Notes under the pieces: generated by a model
Seen by the model: only the letters and a program-made list of their open reading frames with translations
What the model was told of the DNA's origin: nothing
Databases searched by the model: none
Part shown: piece by piece, positions 35,501 to 44,170 of the stretch
Layout: every line of letters starts with the position of its first letter
Position numbering within the stretch: the stretch's first letter is position 1
Origin: an uncultured Clostridia bacterium
GTDB lineage: Bacteria > Bacillota > Clostridia > Saccharofermentanales > Saccharofermentanaceae
Direction of reading: 5' to 3'
DNA: 64,000 nucleotides
NCBI GenBank assembly: GCA_937876985.1
Contig: CALEFT010000009.1
Coordinates: forward strand, 1 to 64,000
Translations under genes and position numbers: made by a program

Positions 35501-35751
35501 AGGAAGGCCATCCAAACATTGTAGACGCAGTAAATAACGGTAAGATTCAGCTCATCATCAACACTCCAGCGACTGGAAGCGAGAAAGTATTCGATGATTC
35601 TTATGTTCGTAAGACTGCTATCAAGGCGAAGGTTCCATACATGACTACAATGGCAGCATGTAAGGCAACAGCTGATGGTATCTATCAGGTAATCAAGAAC
35701 GGTGAGATTGGCGTAATGAGTCTTCAGGAGATTCACAAGGCAATCAAGTAA
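32533..35751 (+). CDS. carB: Carbamoyl-phosphate synthase large subunit
   Basis: This 1072-residue ammonia/ATP-dependent synthase has two homologous ATP-grasp halves. The first starts KVLIIGSGPIIIGQACEFDYSG, with NPRTSRSSALASKATGFPIA near 300. The second starts KKVMILGGGPNRIGQGIEFDY (about 553), with NPRASRTVPLVSKV near 835. The C-terminal MGS-like allosteric domain (about 935-1072) carries ATGGTYNLL and TMAACKATADGI; it binds UMP/IMP-type effectors in known enzymes. Full length is as expected. TTGGAGGAAAGTAAAC precedes ATG 32533. carA is not adjacent, so the small subunit must be elsewhere. Expression is probably controlled by the upstream leader. Confidence 0.97.
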   Translation: MGKREDIKKVLIIGSGPIIIGQACEFDYSGTQACKALKQLGYQIVLVNSNPATIMTDPETADITYIEPLNVSRLEQIIEKERPDAILPNLGGQSGLNLCSELAEAGILDKYGVKVIGVQIDAIERGEDRIEFKKTMDKLGIEMARSEVAYSVDEALAIADKLGYPVVLRPAYTMGGEGGGLVYNVEELKTVCARGLQASLVGQVLVEESILGWEELELEVVRDSKGNMITVCFIENIDPLGVHTGDSFCSAPMLTISEDCQKRLQEQAYKIVNEVQVIGGTNVQFAHDPVSDRIIVIEINPRTSRSSALASKATGFPIALVSAMLASGLTLDEIPCGVFGTLDKYKPHGDYIVIKYARWAFEKFKDSKDKLGTQMRAVGEVMSIGKTYKEAFQKAIRSLEIGRYGLGFAKNFNELSLDELLELLAYPTSERQFIMYEALRKGATVDQLHQMTKIKKYFIEQMKEILDEEEELLKNKGAVPAKEALESAKKNGFSDKYLSKILEVSEDDIRNTRESYGIVEGWEPVQVSGTKDSAYYYSTYNAKNIAPASDKKKVMILGGGPNRIGQGIEFDYCCVHAAFALKELGFETIIVNCNPETVSTDYDTSDKLYFEPLTLEDVLSIYKKEKPVGVIAQFGGQTPLNLAADLKKNGVNILGTSPEIIDMAEDRDLFRAMMEKLEIPMPEAGMAVNVDEALEIAERIGYPVMVRPSYVLGGRGMEVVNEPESLKHYMAAAVGVTPDRPILIDRFLRHATECEADAIADGKHAYVPAVMEHIELAGVHSGDSACILPSKNIPAEQVALIKEYTRRIAEEMGVCGLMNMQYAIENDKIYVLEANPRASRTVPLVSKVCNVKMVKLATQIMTKELTGMESPIVGMKEVKPTYYGVKEAVFPFNMFQEVDPVLGPEMRSTGEVLGLSTNVGEAFFKAQEATQSKLPTSGTVLFTVSNKDKSEVVEVAKKFEECGFNILATGGTYNLLIENNVKAERINKMQEGHPNIVDAVNNGKIQLIINTPATGSEKVFDDSYVRKTAIKAKVPYMTTMAACKATADGIYQVIKNGEIGVMSLQEIHKAIK

Positions 35752-35771
35752 ATCTTAATTAATCAAATGTT

Positions 35772-35805
35772 AATCCCACTTCGTTTATCGGGGTGGGATT
35801 TTTAT
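35772..35805 (+). terminator. Terminator after carB
   Basis: AATCCCACTTCG and a GGGTGGGATT-containing arm pair, followed by TTTTTATT, 20 bp after the carB stop. Confidence 0.85.
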
Positions 35806-35877
35806 TGCATTTTGTGTTAGAATTCTATTTATGTAATAAAATAGCATTTGCTATAAAAGCGCTTTCGAGGTGTGTAT

Positions 35878-37251
35878 ATGAATTATGATGTAATTATTAT
35901 CGGTGCTGGCCCTGGCGGAATATTCTCAGCATATGAATTAATGATGCGCAAGCCAGAACTTAAAGTTGCAGTATTTGAATCTGGACTCCCTCTCGAAAAG
36001 AGACGCTGTCCTATCGACGGTAAGAAAGTTAAGACATGTATCAATTGCAAATCTTGTGCAATAATGCGTGGTTTTGGTGGCGCTGGAGCCTTTTCGGATG
36101 GGAAGTATAATATTACAAATGATTTTGGTGGAACACTTCACGAGCGTATTGGTAAGGAGCATGCTCTCGAGTTGATGCGCTATGTAGACGAGATAAATAT
36201 TACTAATGGCGGTGAGGGAACTAAGCTGTACTCCACTACTGGTTCTAGATTTAAGAAGCTTTGTCTCGAGAATAAGCTTTTCTTGTTGGATGCGTCCGTT
36301 CGTCACTTGGGCACGGATAAGAATTATCTCGTACTCGGAAACTTATATAATAAGCTTAAGGACCATATAGATTTCTACTTTGAGACTCCTGTAGAGGAAA
36401 TTATCGTGAATGCTGATGACTCGGAGTACACAATTGTTACTAAGGAGCAGAACTATACATGCTCGAAGTGCATCGTATCTGTAGGTCGTTCTGGTAGTAA
36501 GTGGATAGAGAAGGTATGTAAGGACTTAGAGATTGATACATACTCTAACAGAGTTGACATTGGTGTTCGCGTTGAGCTTCCAGCAGTAGTGTTCTCACAT
36601 CTTACAGAAGAATTATATGAGAGTAAGATTGTATACCGAACAGAGAAGTTCGAGGATAAGGTTAGAACATTCTGTATGAATCCATATGGATATGTAGTTA
36701 ATGAGAACACAAACGGAATCGTTACTGTAAATGGACATAGCTTCGATTCTCCAGAACTTCAGTCACAGAATACTAACTTTGCGTTACTTGTCGCAAAGCA
36801 TTTCTCAGATCCATTCAAGGATTCAAATGGATATGGAGAATCAATTGCGCGACTATCAAATATGCTTGGTGGTGGCGTAATTGTGCAGCGTTTGGGAGAT
36901 TTGATGAGAGGACGCCGCTCGAATGCGTCTAGAATCGCTGAATCTACGGTAGTTCCAACTCTTAATGCTACTCCAGGTGATTTGTCTCTCGTGCTTCCGA
37001 AGAGAATTCTCGACGGAATTATCGAGATGATTTATGCGCTCGATAAGATTGCTCCAGGTACAGCTAACGATGACACTCTCCTTTATGGTGTAGAAGTAAA
37101 ATTCTACAATATGGAAGTGGCAATTGATGCAAACCTAGAGACAAGACACAAAGGTTTGTTTATAATAGGCGATGGCTCAGGTGTAACACATTCACTTTCA
37201 CATGCGTCTGCAAGTGGAGTGCATGTTGCTAGATATATTGCTGAAGGGTAA
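35878..37251 (+). CDS. FAD-dependent dehydrogenase (COG2509 type)
   Basis: This 457-residue flavoprotein has a Rossmann dinucleotide motif DVIIIGAGPGGIFSAYEL at the N-terminus. A Cys-rich segment follows (RCPIDGKKVKTCINCKSCA, about 44-62) with GFGGAGAFSDGKYN. A C-terminal FAD motif GLFIIGDGSGVTHSLSHASASG is near 432-453. These fit the uncharacterised FAD-dependent dehydrogenases of COG2509; the substrate is unknown. GTG 35872 is in frame, but CGAGG is best spaced for ATG 35878. The glycosyltransferase gene follows after 8 bp. Confidence 0.88.
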   Translation: MNYDVIIIGAGPGGIFSAYELMMRKPELKVAVFESGLPLEKRRCPIDGKKVKTCINCKSCAIMRGFGGAGAFSDGKYNITNDFGGTLHERIGKEHALELMRYVDEINITNGGEGTKLYSTTGSRFKKLCLENKLFLLDASVRHLGTDKNYLVLGNLYNKLKDHIDFYFETPVEEIIVNADDSEYTIVTKEQNYTCSKCIVSVGRSGSKWIEKVCKDLEIDTYSNRVDIGVRVELPAVVFSHLTEELYESKIVYRTEKFEDKVRTFCMNPYGYVVNENTNGIVTVNGHSFDSPELQSQNTNFALLVAKHFSDPFKDSNGYGESIARLSNMLGGGVIVQRLGDLMRGRRSNASRIAESTVVPTLNATPGDLSLVLPKRILDGIIEMIYALDKIAPGTANDDTLLYGVEVKFYNMEVAIDANLETRHKGLFIIGDGSGVTHSLSHASASGVHVARYIAEG

Positions 37252-37259
37252 TTGATGAA

Positions 37260-38387
37260 ATGAAAAAGATTGTAATTGTCGGTCCAGTTTATCCATATAA
37301 GGGCGGTATTTCACATTATACTGGTCTTATGGCACGTAATCTTCGTAAAGAATATGAGGTTGAAATGATCTCATATAAAATGCAGTATCCAAAATTTATG
37401 TTTAAGAAGGAGCAGCGTGATTACGATAACGATACTTTCAAAGTAGAAGATACTAAATACTTAATCCATACAGCCAATCCATTCAATATTGCTTCTGTTT
37501 CAAAAAAGATTCGTAACATGAATCCAGATTTGGTGATTGTACAATGGTGGCATCCATATTTTGCTCCATGTTATACAATACTTCGTATGGGTCTTAAAAA
37601 GATTCCTGTGATTTATGTATGTCATAATGTTTTCCCTCATGAGAGGTTCCCGCTAGATCGTTTTCTAACGAAGCTTGTCCTTAAGAAGGGTAATGGTTTT
37701 ATCCTTCATTCTAATAAAGAAGTCGAAGACCTTAAAACAATTATTGATAATCCTAAGCATATAGTTGCTAAACATCCTACATATAATGCCTTTAAGTTTA
37801 ATAATTATACTAAGTCGGATGCAAAAAGTATTATTAATGAGTCGGAAGATAAGAAGATTCTTTTGTTCTTCGGCTTGGTTCGTGAGTATAAGGGGTTAAA
37901 GCATTTATTACGTGCTATGCCAGATATTATTCAATATGACTCAAATATTGTATTATATGTTGTTGGTGATTTTGGTTCAGATAAAGAAGATTACTTGTCT
38001 ATAATTAAAGAGAATAAGATTGCTGACAATGTAAGAATTGTTGATGGTTATGTGCCAGATAAAGAAGTAGAAAAATATTTTGCTGCTTCTGATATTGTAG
38101 TATTACCATATGAATCAGCTACACAAAGTGGTGTAGTTCAAATTGCATACGGATTTGACAAACCATGTCTTGTAACTAAGGTTGGAGGACTTCCTGATGT
38201 TGTTATTGATGGAAAAACAGGATATGTAGTTGAACCATTAAATCCTAGAGCCATCTCTAGTGCAGTAATTGATTTCTATAAGGATAATAAAGAGACTGCG
38301 TTTATTTCTGGTGTCAAATCTGAAGCATATAAATATGATTGGGATAGGATGAATGAAGCTATATATACTTTATATAATAAATTATAA
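37260..38387 (+). CDS. Glycosyltransferase family 4 (GT-B fold)
   Basis: This 375-residue retaining glycosyltransferase has an N-terminal GPVYPYKGGISHYTGLMARNL acceptor loop. The C-terminal donor domain has LLFFGLVREYKGLKHLLRAM (about 200), then PDKEVEKYFAASDIVVLPYES and GVVQIAYGFDKPCLVTKVGGLPDVV with the conserved Glu-rich loop region. The composition is visibly more AT-rich, with many AAA/AAT codons, than neighbouring genes. With the GT2 downstream it forms an island possibly acquired by transfer. Likely acts in surface polysaccharide synthesis; no flippase or polymerase is near. Confidence 0.9.
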   Translation: MKKIVIVGPVYPYKGGISHYTGLMARNLRKEYEVEMISYKMQYPKFMFKKEQRDYDNDTFKVEDTKYLIHTANPFNIASVSKKIRNMNPDLVIVQWWHPYFAPCYTILRMGLKKIPVIYVCHNVFPHERFPLDRFLTKLVLKKGNGFILHSNKEVEDLKTIIDNPKHIVAKHPTYNAFKFNNYTKSDAKSIINESEDKKILLFFGLVREYKGLKHLLRAMPDIIQYDSNIVLYVVGDFGSDKEDYLSIIKENKIADNVRIVDGYVPDKEVEKYFAASDIVVLPYESATQSGVVQIAYGFDKPCLVTKVGGLPDVVIDGKTGYVVEPLNPRAISSAVIDFYKDNKETAFISGVKSEAYKYDWDRMNEAIYTLYNKL

Positions 38388-38402
38388 GCAAAGGACTTTA
38401 AA

Positions 38403-39374
38403 ATGGAAGATTTGATAAGTGTAATAATGCCAGTGTATAATGCTGAGAAATATCTTAAGGAAAGTATTGATTCTATATTGAATCAAACTTATTCAAACAT
38501 AGAATTACTAATAATTGATGACGGTTCTACTGATACTTCGGGGTCAATTTGTGATGAATTGTTAAGCAAAGATAATAGAGTTGTAGTTTATCATATTGAT
38601 AATGGTGGCCAAGGAAAAGCGCGTAATTATGGCGTAAATCAGTCGCATGGTAAATATATTGCGTATGTAGATAGTGACGATATTTTTGACGAGGACTATA
38701 TTGAAACGTTGTATGAAGGAATTTTAAGGACCAACAGTGATATCGCGTGTTGTTCATTTGTGAAGTTTACAGATACTATTCCTAAAATAAATATTGGTCA
38801 AGATGTTCAGTATATTACACTTTCTCCTAAGGCGGCAATAGAAAATCTTTGCTACCAAAGATTTATGAATAATTCTCCATGTTGTAAATTGTTGAAGCGA
38901 GATTTGGCACAGGATATTTCTTTCCCACTTAATAAAGGATACGAAGATTATGCCGTAGTATATAAGTGGTTAATTGCAGCTTCGAGTATTTGCTATATTG
39001 ATAAACCTTTGTATTTTTATAGGCAAGTAAAAGGTGGAACGATGAGAAGTGCGTGGAACTCTAAAAAAATGGATAGAGTTTATATTTCTCAAGAATTAAG
39101 TGATACAGTTTCTTCGTTGTATCCAGAACTAAAGGTTGCAGCGGATGTTAGGTTTTTTATGGGAAATATTCAAACGCTAATGTGGGTTCCGATTAGCAGA
39201 AAATATAATAACGAGTATAGGATAATTGGTGATAATATTAAACAAGTCCGTAGGTCAGTTTTGTGTAATAAAAAGGCAAAAAAAACCACAAGAATAATGG
39301 CGTTATCATCATATTTAGGAATCTATATTTTGCGTTTGTTGGGTGGAATATATAGAAGACTTTTTGCTTCATAA
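38403..39374 (+). CDS. Glycosyltransferase family 2 (GT-A fold)
   Basis: This 323-residue inverting glycosyltransferase begins ISVIMPVYNAEKYLKESIDSI, with IIDDGSTDTSGSICDE, GGQGKARNYGV and the DXD motif YVDSDDIFDEDYIE (about 94). The C-terminus is basic with a short hydrophobic stretch (about 300-318), suggesting membrane association. It is AT-rich like the GT4 upstream (15-bp gap). The donor sugar is unknown. Confidence 0.9.
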   Translation: MEDLISVIMPVYNAEKYLKESIDSILNQTYSNIELLIIDDGSTDTSGSICDELLSKDNRVVVYHIDNGGQGKARNYGVNQSHGKYIAYVDSDDIFDEDYIETLYEGILRTNSDIACCSFVKFTDTIPKINIGQDVQYITLSPKAAIENLCYQRFMNNSPCCKLLKRDLAQDISFPLNKGYEDYAVVYKWLIAASSICYIDKPLYFYRQVKGGTMRSAWNSKKMDRVYISQELSDTVSSLYPELKVAADVRFFMGNIQTLMWVPISRKYNNEYRIIGDNIKQVRRSVLCNKKAKKTTRIMALSSYLGIYILRLLGGIYRRLFAS

Positions 39375-39391
39375 AAAACGGAGAAAGATAA

Positions 39392-41416
39392 ATGGCACTA
39401 CTTAGTGTAGACGGAGTAAGCAAGGCTTTTGGAGAAAGAATCTTGCTGGATAATATAAATTTCAGAATCAATGAAGGAGATAAGATTGCCTTCATTGGCA
39501 ATAATGGTGTTGGTAAATCGACTTTCTTCAAGATTATTCGTGGTGAGTACGAACCGGATTCTGGTAAGGTTATGACTCATGGCAGTATCGTTGGCTTTCT
39601 TTCGCAGAATATGGAGGAGCAGGACTTTAACGGTCATACTCTTATTCCTAGAAGAATTGTAGAGCTCGAGCACGAGATGAAGGATCTTGAGGCAAGAATT
39701 GCGATTAAGCAAAGCGAGATTCAGTTCGAAGCTTCTTCTGATAATATTCTTGAGGAGATGCCAAGCGATAATTCTCTTAGGATGCTTCTTGATGAGTATT
39801 CTAAGGTAGTTGCTAAGTTTGAAGCATCTGGTGGCTATGACTACGAATTCAGAATCAAGGAAGCGTTAGCTGGACTTGGCCTTAAGGGTATAGATCCTGA
39901 TAGAGACTTATCAACTCTCTCCGGTGGCGAAAAGATGCGAGTATGCTTAGCACAGCTTATTGTTGAGCGTCCTGACATTCTCATGCTTGACGAGCCTACA
40001 AACCATCTCGATGTTGAAGCTGTTGAGTGGCTCGAAGGATTCTTGTCTTCGTATGGTGGAGCTGTGTTTGTAATCACTCATGACAGACATTTTATTGACC
40101 AGGTAGCAAACAAGGTAGTAGAGCTTAATAATGGTCAAATTAGAGAATATCGTGGAAACTATTCTGAATATGTGAGACAGAAAGAAGAATTCATGAAGTC
40201 TCAATTTGCTCTTGTAAAGAATCTAGAGGCGGAACTTGAACATCAACTAGATGTTAAGCAGACTATGCTTTCTCATAGAAATATTAGTGGATACCATGAG
40301 CGTGAGAAGATGGTAGCGCGTGTTGAAGAAGTTCTTGAAAGAGAACGTGCTAAGCTTGGAACTAATCCACTACAAATGTCGTTTAAGCTTGTGCCAGAGA
40401 TAAGAAGTGGTGCAGAAGATAAGATTCTCATGCAAGTAAACGATGTATCAAAGAGCTTTCCTTCCGATAGGCAAGGATGTGGAGAAGTATTCCTTTTCGA
40501 GAAGGTCTCATTCGACCTTAAGGCTGATGAGAAGATTTTCCTATGCGGACCAAACGGCTGTGGCAAGACAACTTTGCTCAATATGCTACTTGGACGAGAG
40601 AGTGGCTTTGACGGAACGATTATGATATCGTCTGCTGCGACCTGTGGATATATGGGTCAGTTTGTACCTTTTGATGATGAAGAGTCGACCTTGTATGATG
40701 AGCTCATTAGTCGAAGTGATTTGACTATTACTGCGGCTAGGTCGCTTCTAGCGAGATTTGGCTTCCGCGGAGACGATGTCTTCAAGCAAATCAAGGTTCT
40801 TTCTGGTGGTGAGCGCTCTAGATTATATTTGTGCTGTTTGCTTCAGGAGAAGCCAGACATACTCTTCTTAGATGAGCCTACGAACCACTTGGATATTGAG
40901 TCTAGAGAGGTGCTAGAGGATGCGCTTCGAGACTATAATGGTGCAATTGTTTGTGTAAGTCACGATAGATTTTTTGTCGATAAGTGTGCTACGAAGATTA
41001 TGGGTTTTGTTCCTGTTAAGAGAACGGCTGGCGGAACCTTTGATACTAGCAATTTGCTCGAATATCGTTCCTACAAGGAGTATAGAAGAAATCTAGCCAG
41101 CATAAGTGTAGGTGCGGGCTCCGAGGCGAGTGTTCAAGCAGAAGGTTATAAAGAGCCGGAAACTCAAAATAAGACTTCTAATAGAATGACAGAAGGTAAA
41201 ATTGCATCTCAGAATAAGGCTCAAGAGCGAAAAGAGCAAGCAAAGAAAAGAGAAAGTATTCGCGAGTTAGAGAGGTTGATTGAGCAAACAGAGTTAAGAC
41301 AAGAAGCACTTCAAGCTATGTTTGGACTTGATGCTGGACCAGCGGAGTACACAGAATATGCGGAAAATGATGAGAAATTGGCAGCATATTACGATGAATT
41401 AGATGGGCTTATATAA
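39392..41416 (+). CDS. ABC-F family ATPase (ribosome-associated, Uup/EttA-like)
   Basis: This 674-residue soluble protein has two ABC domains and no TM segment. ABC1: Walker A GNNGVGKSTFF (about 36-46), signature LSGGEKMRVCLAQL and LDEPTNHLD. The inter-domain linker (about 240-320) is charged and helical. ABC2: Walker A GPNGCGKTTLL (about 386), signature LSGGERSRLYLCCLL and FLDEPTNHLD. The C-terminus is an acidic/basic coiled-coil-like tail (about 590-674). ABC-F proteins act on the ribosome E-site; some give antibiotic resistance, but nothing here points to that. GGAGAAAGATAA precedes ATG 39392. Confidence 0.93.
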   Translation: MALLSVDGVSKAFGERILLDNINFRINEGDKIAFIGNNGVGKSTFFKIIRGEYEPDSGKVMTHGSIVGFLSQNMEEQDFNGHTLIPRRIVELEHEMKDLEARIAIKQSEIQFEASSDNILEEMPSDNSLRMLLDEYSKVVAKFEASGGYDYEFRIKEALAGLGLKGIDPDRDLSTLSGGEKMRVCLAQLIVERPDILMLDEPTNHLDVEAVEWLEGFLSSYGGAVFVITHDRHFIDQVANKVVELNNGQIREYRGNYSEYVRQKEEFMKSQFALVKNLEAELEHQLDVKQTMLSHRNISGYHEREKMVARVEEVLERERAKLGTNPLQMSFKLVPEIRSGAEDKILMQVNDVSKSFPSDRQGCGEVFLFEKVSFDLKADEKIFLCGPNGCGKTTLLNMLLGRESGFDGTIMISSAATCGYMGQFVPFDDEESTLYDELISRSDLTITAARSLLARFGFRGDDVFKQIKVLSGGERSRLYLCCLLQEKPDILFLDEPTNHLDIESREVLEDALRDYNGAIVCVSHDRFFVDKCATKIMGFVPVKRTAGGTFDTSNLLEYRSYKEYRRNLASISVGAGSEASVQAEGYKEPETQNKTSNRMTEGKIASQNKAQERKEQAKKRESIRELERLIEQTELRQEALQAMFGLDAGPAEYTEYAENDEKLAAYYDELDGLI

Positions 41417-41499
41417 AGGTGATTTTTGCTAGTTAACAAACCTCCAAAAGATATCGTCATAAAGCATTTAATTTTTGTGCGGATTTATGTAATAAGTGT

Positions 41500-41529
41500 T
41501 GATAAAACAGAGAAATTTTGCGGTATAAT
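41500..41529 (+). promoter_or_regulatory. Putative promoter of the pur operon
   Basis: TTGATA (41500-41505) and TATAAT (41524-41529) are separated by 18 bp. The predicted start near 41536 leaves only about 23 nt before purE, too short for a purine riboswitch. Confidence 0.5.
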
Positions 41530-41558
41530 GTGAAAGTATTTAATGCGGAGGTGTTTTT

Positions 41559-42059
41559 ATGTCAAAGGTATTAGTTGTTATGGGTTCTGATTCAGATTTT
41601 CCAGTTATGGAAGGCTGTTTCAAGATGTTGAATAAATTCGGAGTTGAGTTCGAAGCTAGAGTAGCTTCGGCACATAGAACACCAGATAAGGCCATTGCTT
41701 TAGCAAGAAATGCTAGAGAGAATGGTTTCTCAGTTGTAATCGCTGCTGCTGGTCTTGCTGCTCACCTTGGTGGTGTACTTGCGGCAAACACAAGTTTACC
41801 AGTTATCGGTGTACCATGTAAGGGCGGTGCTCTTAATGGTGTGGATGCACTTTATGCGACAGTACAGATGCCAACAGGTATTCCAGTTGCTACAGTAGCA
41901 ATTGATGGTGGAGCTAATGCAGCTATCCTTGCTTGTCAGATGATTGCTATTTCAGATAGCGAGCTTGCTAAGAAACTTGACGATTACAAGGCTTCACTTG
42001 CTGCTTCGGTTGATGAGCGTGATGCTAGATTGCAAGACAAAATTGCGCAGATGAATTAA
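41559..42059 (+). CDS. purE: N5-carboxyaminoimidazole ribonucleotide mutase
   Basis: This 166-residue class I PurE has LVVMGSDSDFPVM at the N-terminus, the catalytic RVASAHRTPDKA segment (about 36-47) and the AAAGLAAHLGGVLAANTSLPVIGVP signature. It converts N5-CAIR to CAIR in purine synthesis. purK, its usual partner, is not in the window. GCGGAGGTGTTTTT precedes ATG 41559. First gene of the pur operon. Confidence 0.97.
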   Translation: MSKVLVVMGSDSDFPVMEGCFKMLNKFGVEFEARVASAHRTPDKAIALARNARENGFSVVIAAAGLAAHLGGVLAANTSLPVIGVPCKGGALNGVDALYATVQMPTGIPVATVAIDGGANAAILACQMIAISDSELAKKLDDYKASLAASVDERDARLQDKIAQMN

Positions 42060-42109
42060 TTTCATCTGCTATTTTTATAGATAATTCTATTAGAGGCGAG
42101 GTTAAATCA

Positions 42110-43516
42110 ATGAGTGGTATTTTTGGATGTTATGACACTTCTAAGAAAGAAACAGATGTAGCAAAGACAGTTTATTATGGTATTTTCTCTTTGCAACACA
42201 GAGGACAGGAGTCAGCTGGTATTTGCATTAATAATAATGGTTCATTCATGTCTCACAAGGCAATGGGAATGGTAACTGATGTATTTGATGAATTTACTCT
42301 TAACGCACTTAATGGACATAGTGCTATTGGTACAGCAAGACTTGCTTCTGAGATAGAAAATGGTGTTGATGCTATGCAGCCATTCTCAATTAAATCTCGT
42401 GTAGGACAAGTTGCTTTAAGTACAAATAGTAAGCTTCTCAATGCAAACTCCATTCGTAATGACTTAATTAATCAGGGAGCAATTTTCCAGACAAATACAG
42501 ATGCTGAGGTTATTTTGTCACTCTTTTCGAGGAATAGAATTAAGACAGAGACTACTGAAGAGGCTGTTCTTGAGACAATGAAGGAGCTTTCTGGTGCTTA
42601 TGCGCTTTTGTTTATGACTTCTGAGGGAATTGTTGGTGTAAGAGATCCACTTGGTCTTCGTCCATTGATTCTAGGTAAGAAGAATGATCAATATATGCTA
42701 TCTTCTGAGTCTTGTGCTTTCGAGGCTATTGGTGCAGAGATTATTCGTGACATTGATCCTGGTGAGATTATTACTATCTCAGATTCTGGATTGAAATCTG
42801 TATATTTCAACTCTTGCGATGGATGTGCTTGTGCTTCTAAGGAAGGTGCAGCTTGCAAGAATGGTAAACTTTGTATTTTTGAGTTCGTGTATTATGCTAG
42901 ACCAGATAGCGTAATTGATGGTGCTTCTGTTTACGATTCTAGAGTTCGTGTAGGAGAACTACTTGCTAAGGAATGTCCTTGTGATTGTGATATCGTAATT
43001 GGCGCTCCTGACTCAGGTAATCCTGCTGCAGTTGGATTCGCTAGAGGCTCTGGTGTAACTTACGGTGCAGGTCTTCTTAAGAATCGTTATGTAGGTAGAA
43101 CATTTATTCAGGGAACACAGGAAGCTAGAGAACTTGCTGTTCGTATGAAGTTTGCTGTACTTAAGTCTGCTGTAAAGGGAAAGAGAATTTGTATTGTAGA
43201 TGACTCGCTTGTTAGAGGAACTACTACAAAGCACATTATTCACTTCCTTCGTGATGCAGGTGCAAGCGAGGTTCATTTGAGAATTGCTTCTCCTATGGTT
43301 AAGTATCCTTGTTATTATGGTGTTTCTACATCTTCTGCTTCTGAGCTTCCTGCTCGTACAATGACTGTTCAGGAGATTAGTGATATGATTGGAGCAGATT
43401 CACTTGGATATATCTCGTTAGAGAGCCTTAAGGCTTCAACAGAAGGTCTACGCATGGATTCTTGTACTGCATGCTTTGATGGTGATTTTGTTGCTGGTGT
43501 TCCAGAAGAGAATTAA
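42110..43516 (+). CDS. purF: Amidophosphoribosyltransferase, with altered glutaminase active site
   Basis: This 468-residue protein aligns with PurF throughout but begins MSGIFG where PurF has a catalytic N-terminal Cys (CGVFG or CGIVG). No Cys codon lies in frame just upstream, and no other start is plausible. The usual HNGNL glutamine-site motif reads TNSKL; the conserved Arg (in GTARLAS) and Asp (in TDAEVI) remain. The PRPP loop IVDDSLVRGTT (about 362) and KNRYVGRTFIQ are intact. The four B. subtilis-type [4Fe-4S] Cys positions appear kept (CIFEF, PCYYG, SCTACF). An extra Cys cluster lies at about 237-248. Inference: the enzyme may be ammonia-dependent or use Ser as nucleophile. GAGGCGAGGTTAAATCA precedes ATG 42110. 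Its place between purE and purN supports a true purine role. Confidence 0.9.
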   Translation: MSGIFGCYDTSKKETDVAKTVYYGIFSLQHRGQESAGICINNNGSFMSHKAMGMVTDVFDEFTLNALNGHSAIGTARLASEIENGVDAMQPFSIKSRVGQVALSTNSKLLNANSIRNDLINQGAIFQTNTDAEVILSLFSRNRIKTETTEEAVLETMKELSGAYALLFMTSEGIVGVRDPLGLRPLILGKKNDQYMLSSESCAFEAIGAEIIRDIDPGEIITISDSGLKSVYFNSCDGCACASKEGAACKNGKLCIFEFVYYARPDSVIDGASVYDSRVRVGELLAKECPCDCDIVIGAPDSGNPAAVGFARGSGVTYGAGLLKNRYVGRTFIQGTQEARELAVRMKFAVLKSAVKGKRICIVDDSLVRGTTTKHIIHFLRDAGASEVHLRIASPMVKYPCYYGVSTSSASELPARTMTVQEISDMIGADSLGYISLESLKASTEGLRMDSCTACFDGDFVAGVPEEN

Positions 43517-43528
43517 TTGAGGTGTGTA

Positions 43529-44152
43529 ATGAAGATTGCAGTTTTTGTTTCAGGTGGAGGAACTAATCTACAGGCAATTATTGATAGAATCAATAGTGGT
43601 TATTTAAGTGGAGTAGAGATTTCGCTTGTGATAGCCTCTAATGAGAATGCATATGCACTTACTAGAGCAGCAGAGAATAATATCCCAGCAGTTACTATGA
43701 GTGTAAAGGCTTATAAGACTAGAGATGAGTGGGACGAAGCAGTTGTTTCTAAGGTTAAGGAAAGTGGAGCTGAACTAATTGTATTAGCTGGTTACTTATC
43801 ACTTCTCGGAAACAAGCTCGTTAAGGAATATGCAAACAGAATAATCAATATTCATCCAGCGTTGATTCCAAGCTTTTGTGGAGCGGGCATGTATGGTATT
43901 AGACCACATGAGGCTGTTCTTGCTAGAGGCGTGAAGGTTTCTGGTGCTACGGTTCATTTTGTGAATGAGAATTATGATGAAGGTCCAATTATTCTTCAGA
44001 AAGCTGTTGATGTATTACCAGATGATACAGCAGAAGTTCTTCAGAAGAGAATAATGAAGGAATGTGAGCAGGATATTTTGCCAAGAGCAATTCGCTTGAT
44101 TGCTGATGGTAAGGTAGAAATAGTTAACAATATCGCGTATGTTCGCGAATAA
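43529..44152 (+). CDS. purN: Phosphoribosylglycinamide formyltransferase
   Basis: This 207-residue GART enzyme uses 10-formyl-THF. Motifs: FVSGGGTNLQAIID at the N-terminus, catalytic Asn/His in IINIHPALIPSF (about 105-116) and Asp in VNENYDEGPIILQ (about 144). The length is standard. TTG 43517 is in frame, but GAGGTGTGTA is placed for ATG 43529, 12 bp after the purF stop. Confidence 0.96.
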   Translation: MKIAVFVSGGGTNLQAIIDRINSGYLSGVEISLVIASNENAYALTRAAENNIPAVTMSVKAYKTRDEWDEAVVSKVKESGAELIVLAGYLSLLGNKLVKEYANRIINIHPALIPSFCGAGMYGIRPHEAVLARGVKVSGATVHFVNENYDEGPIILQKAVDVLPDDTAEVLQKRIMKECEQDILPRAIRLIADGKVEIVNNIAYVRE

Positions 44153-44170
44153 AAATATGGAGGGTTTGTC

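Noticed and set aside
41417..41558. Purine riboswitch before purE
   Set aside because: No purine aptamer pattern is seen, and the likely promoter leaves a leader of only about 23 nt.
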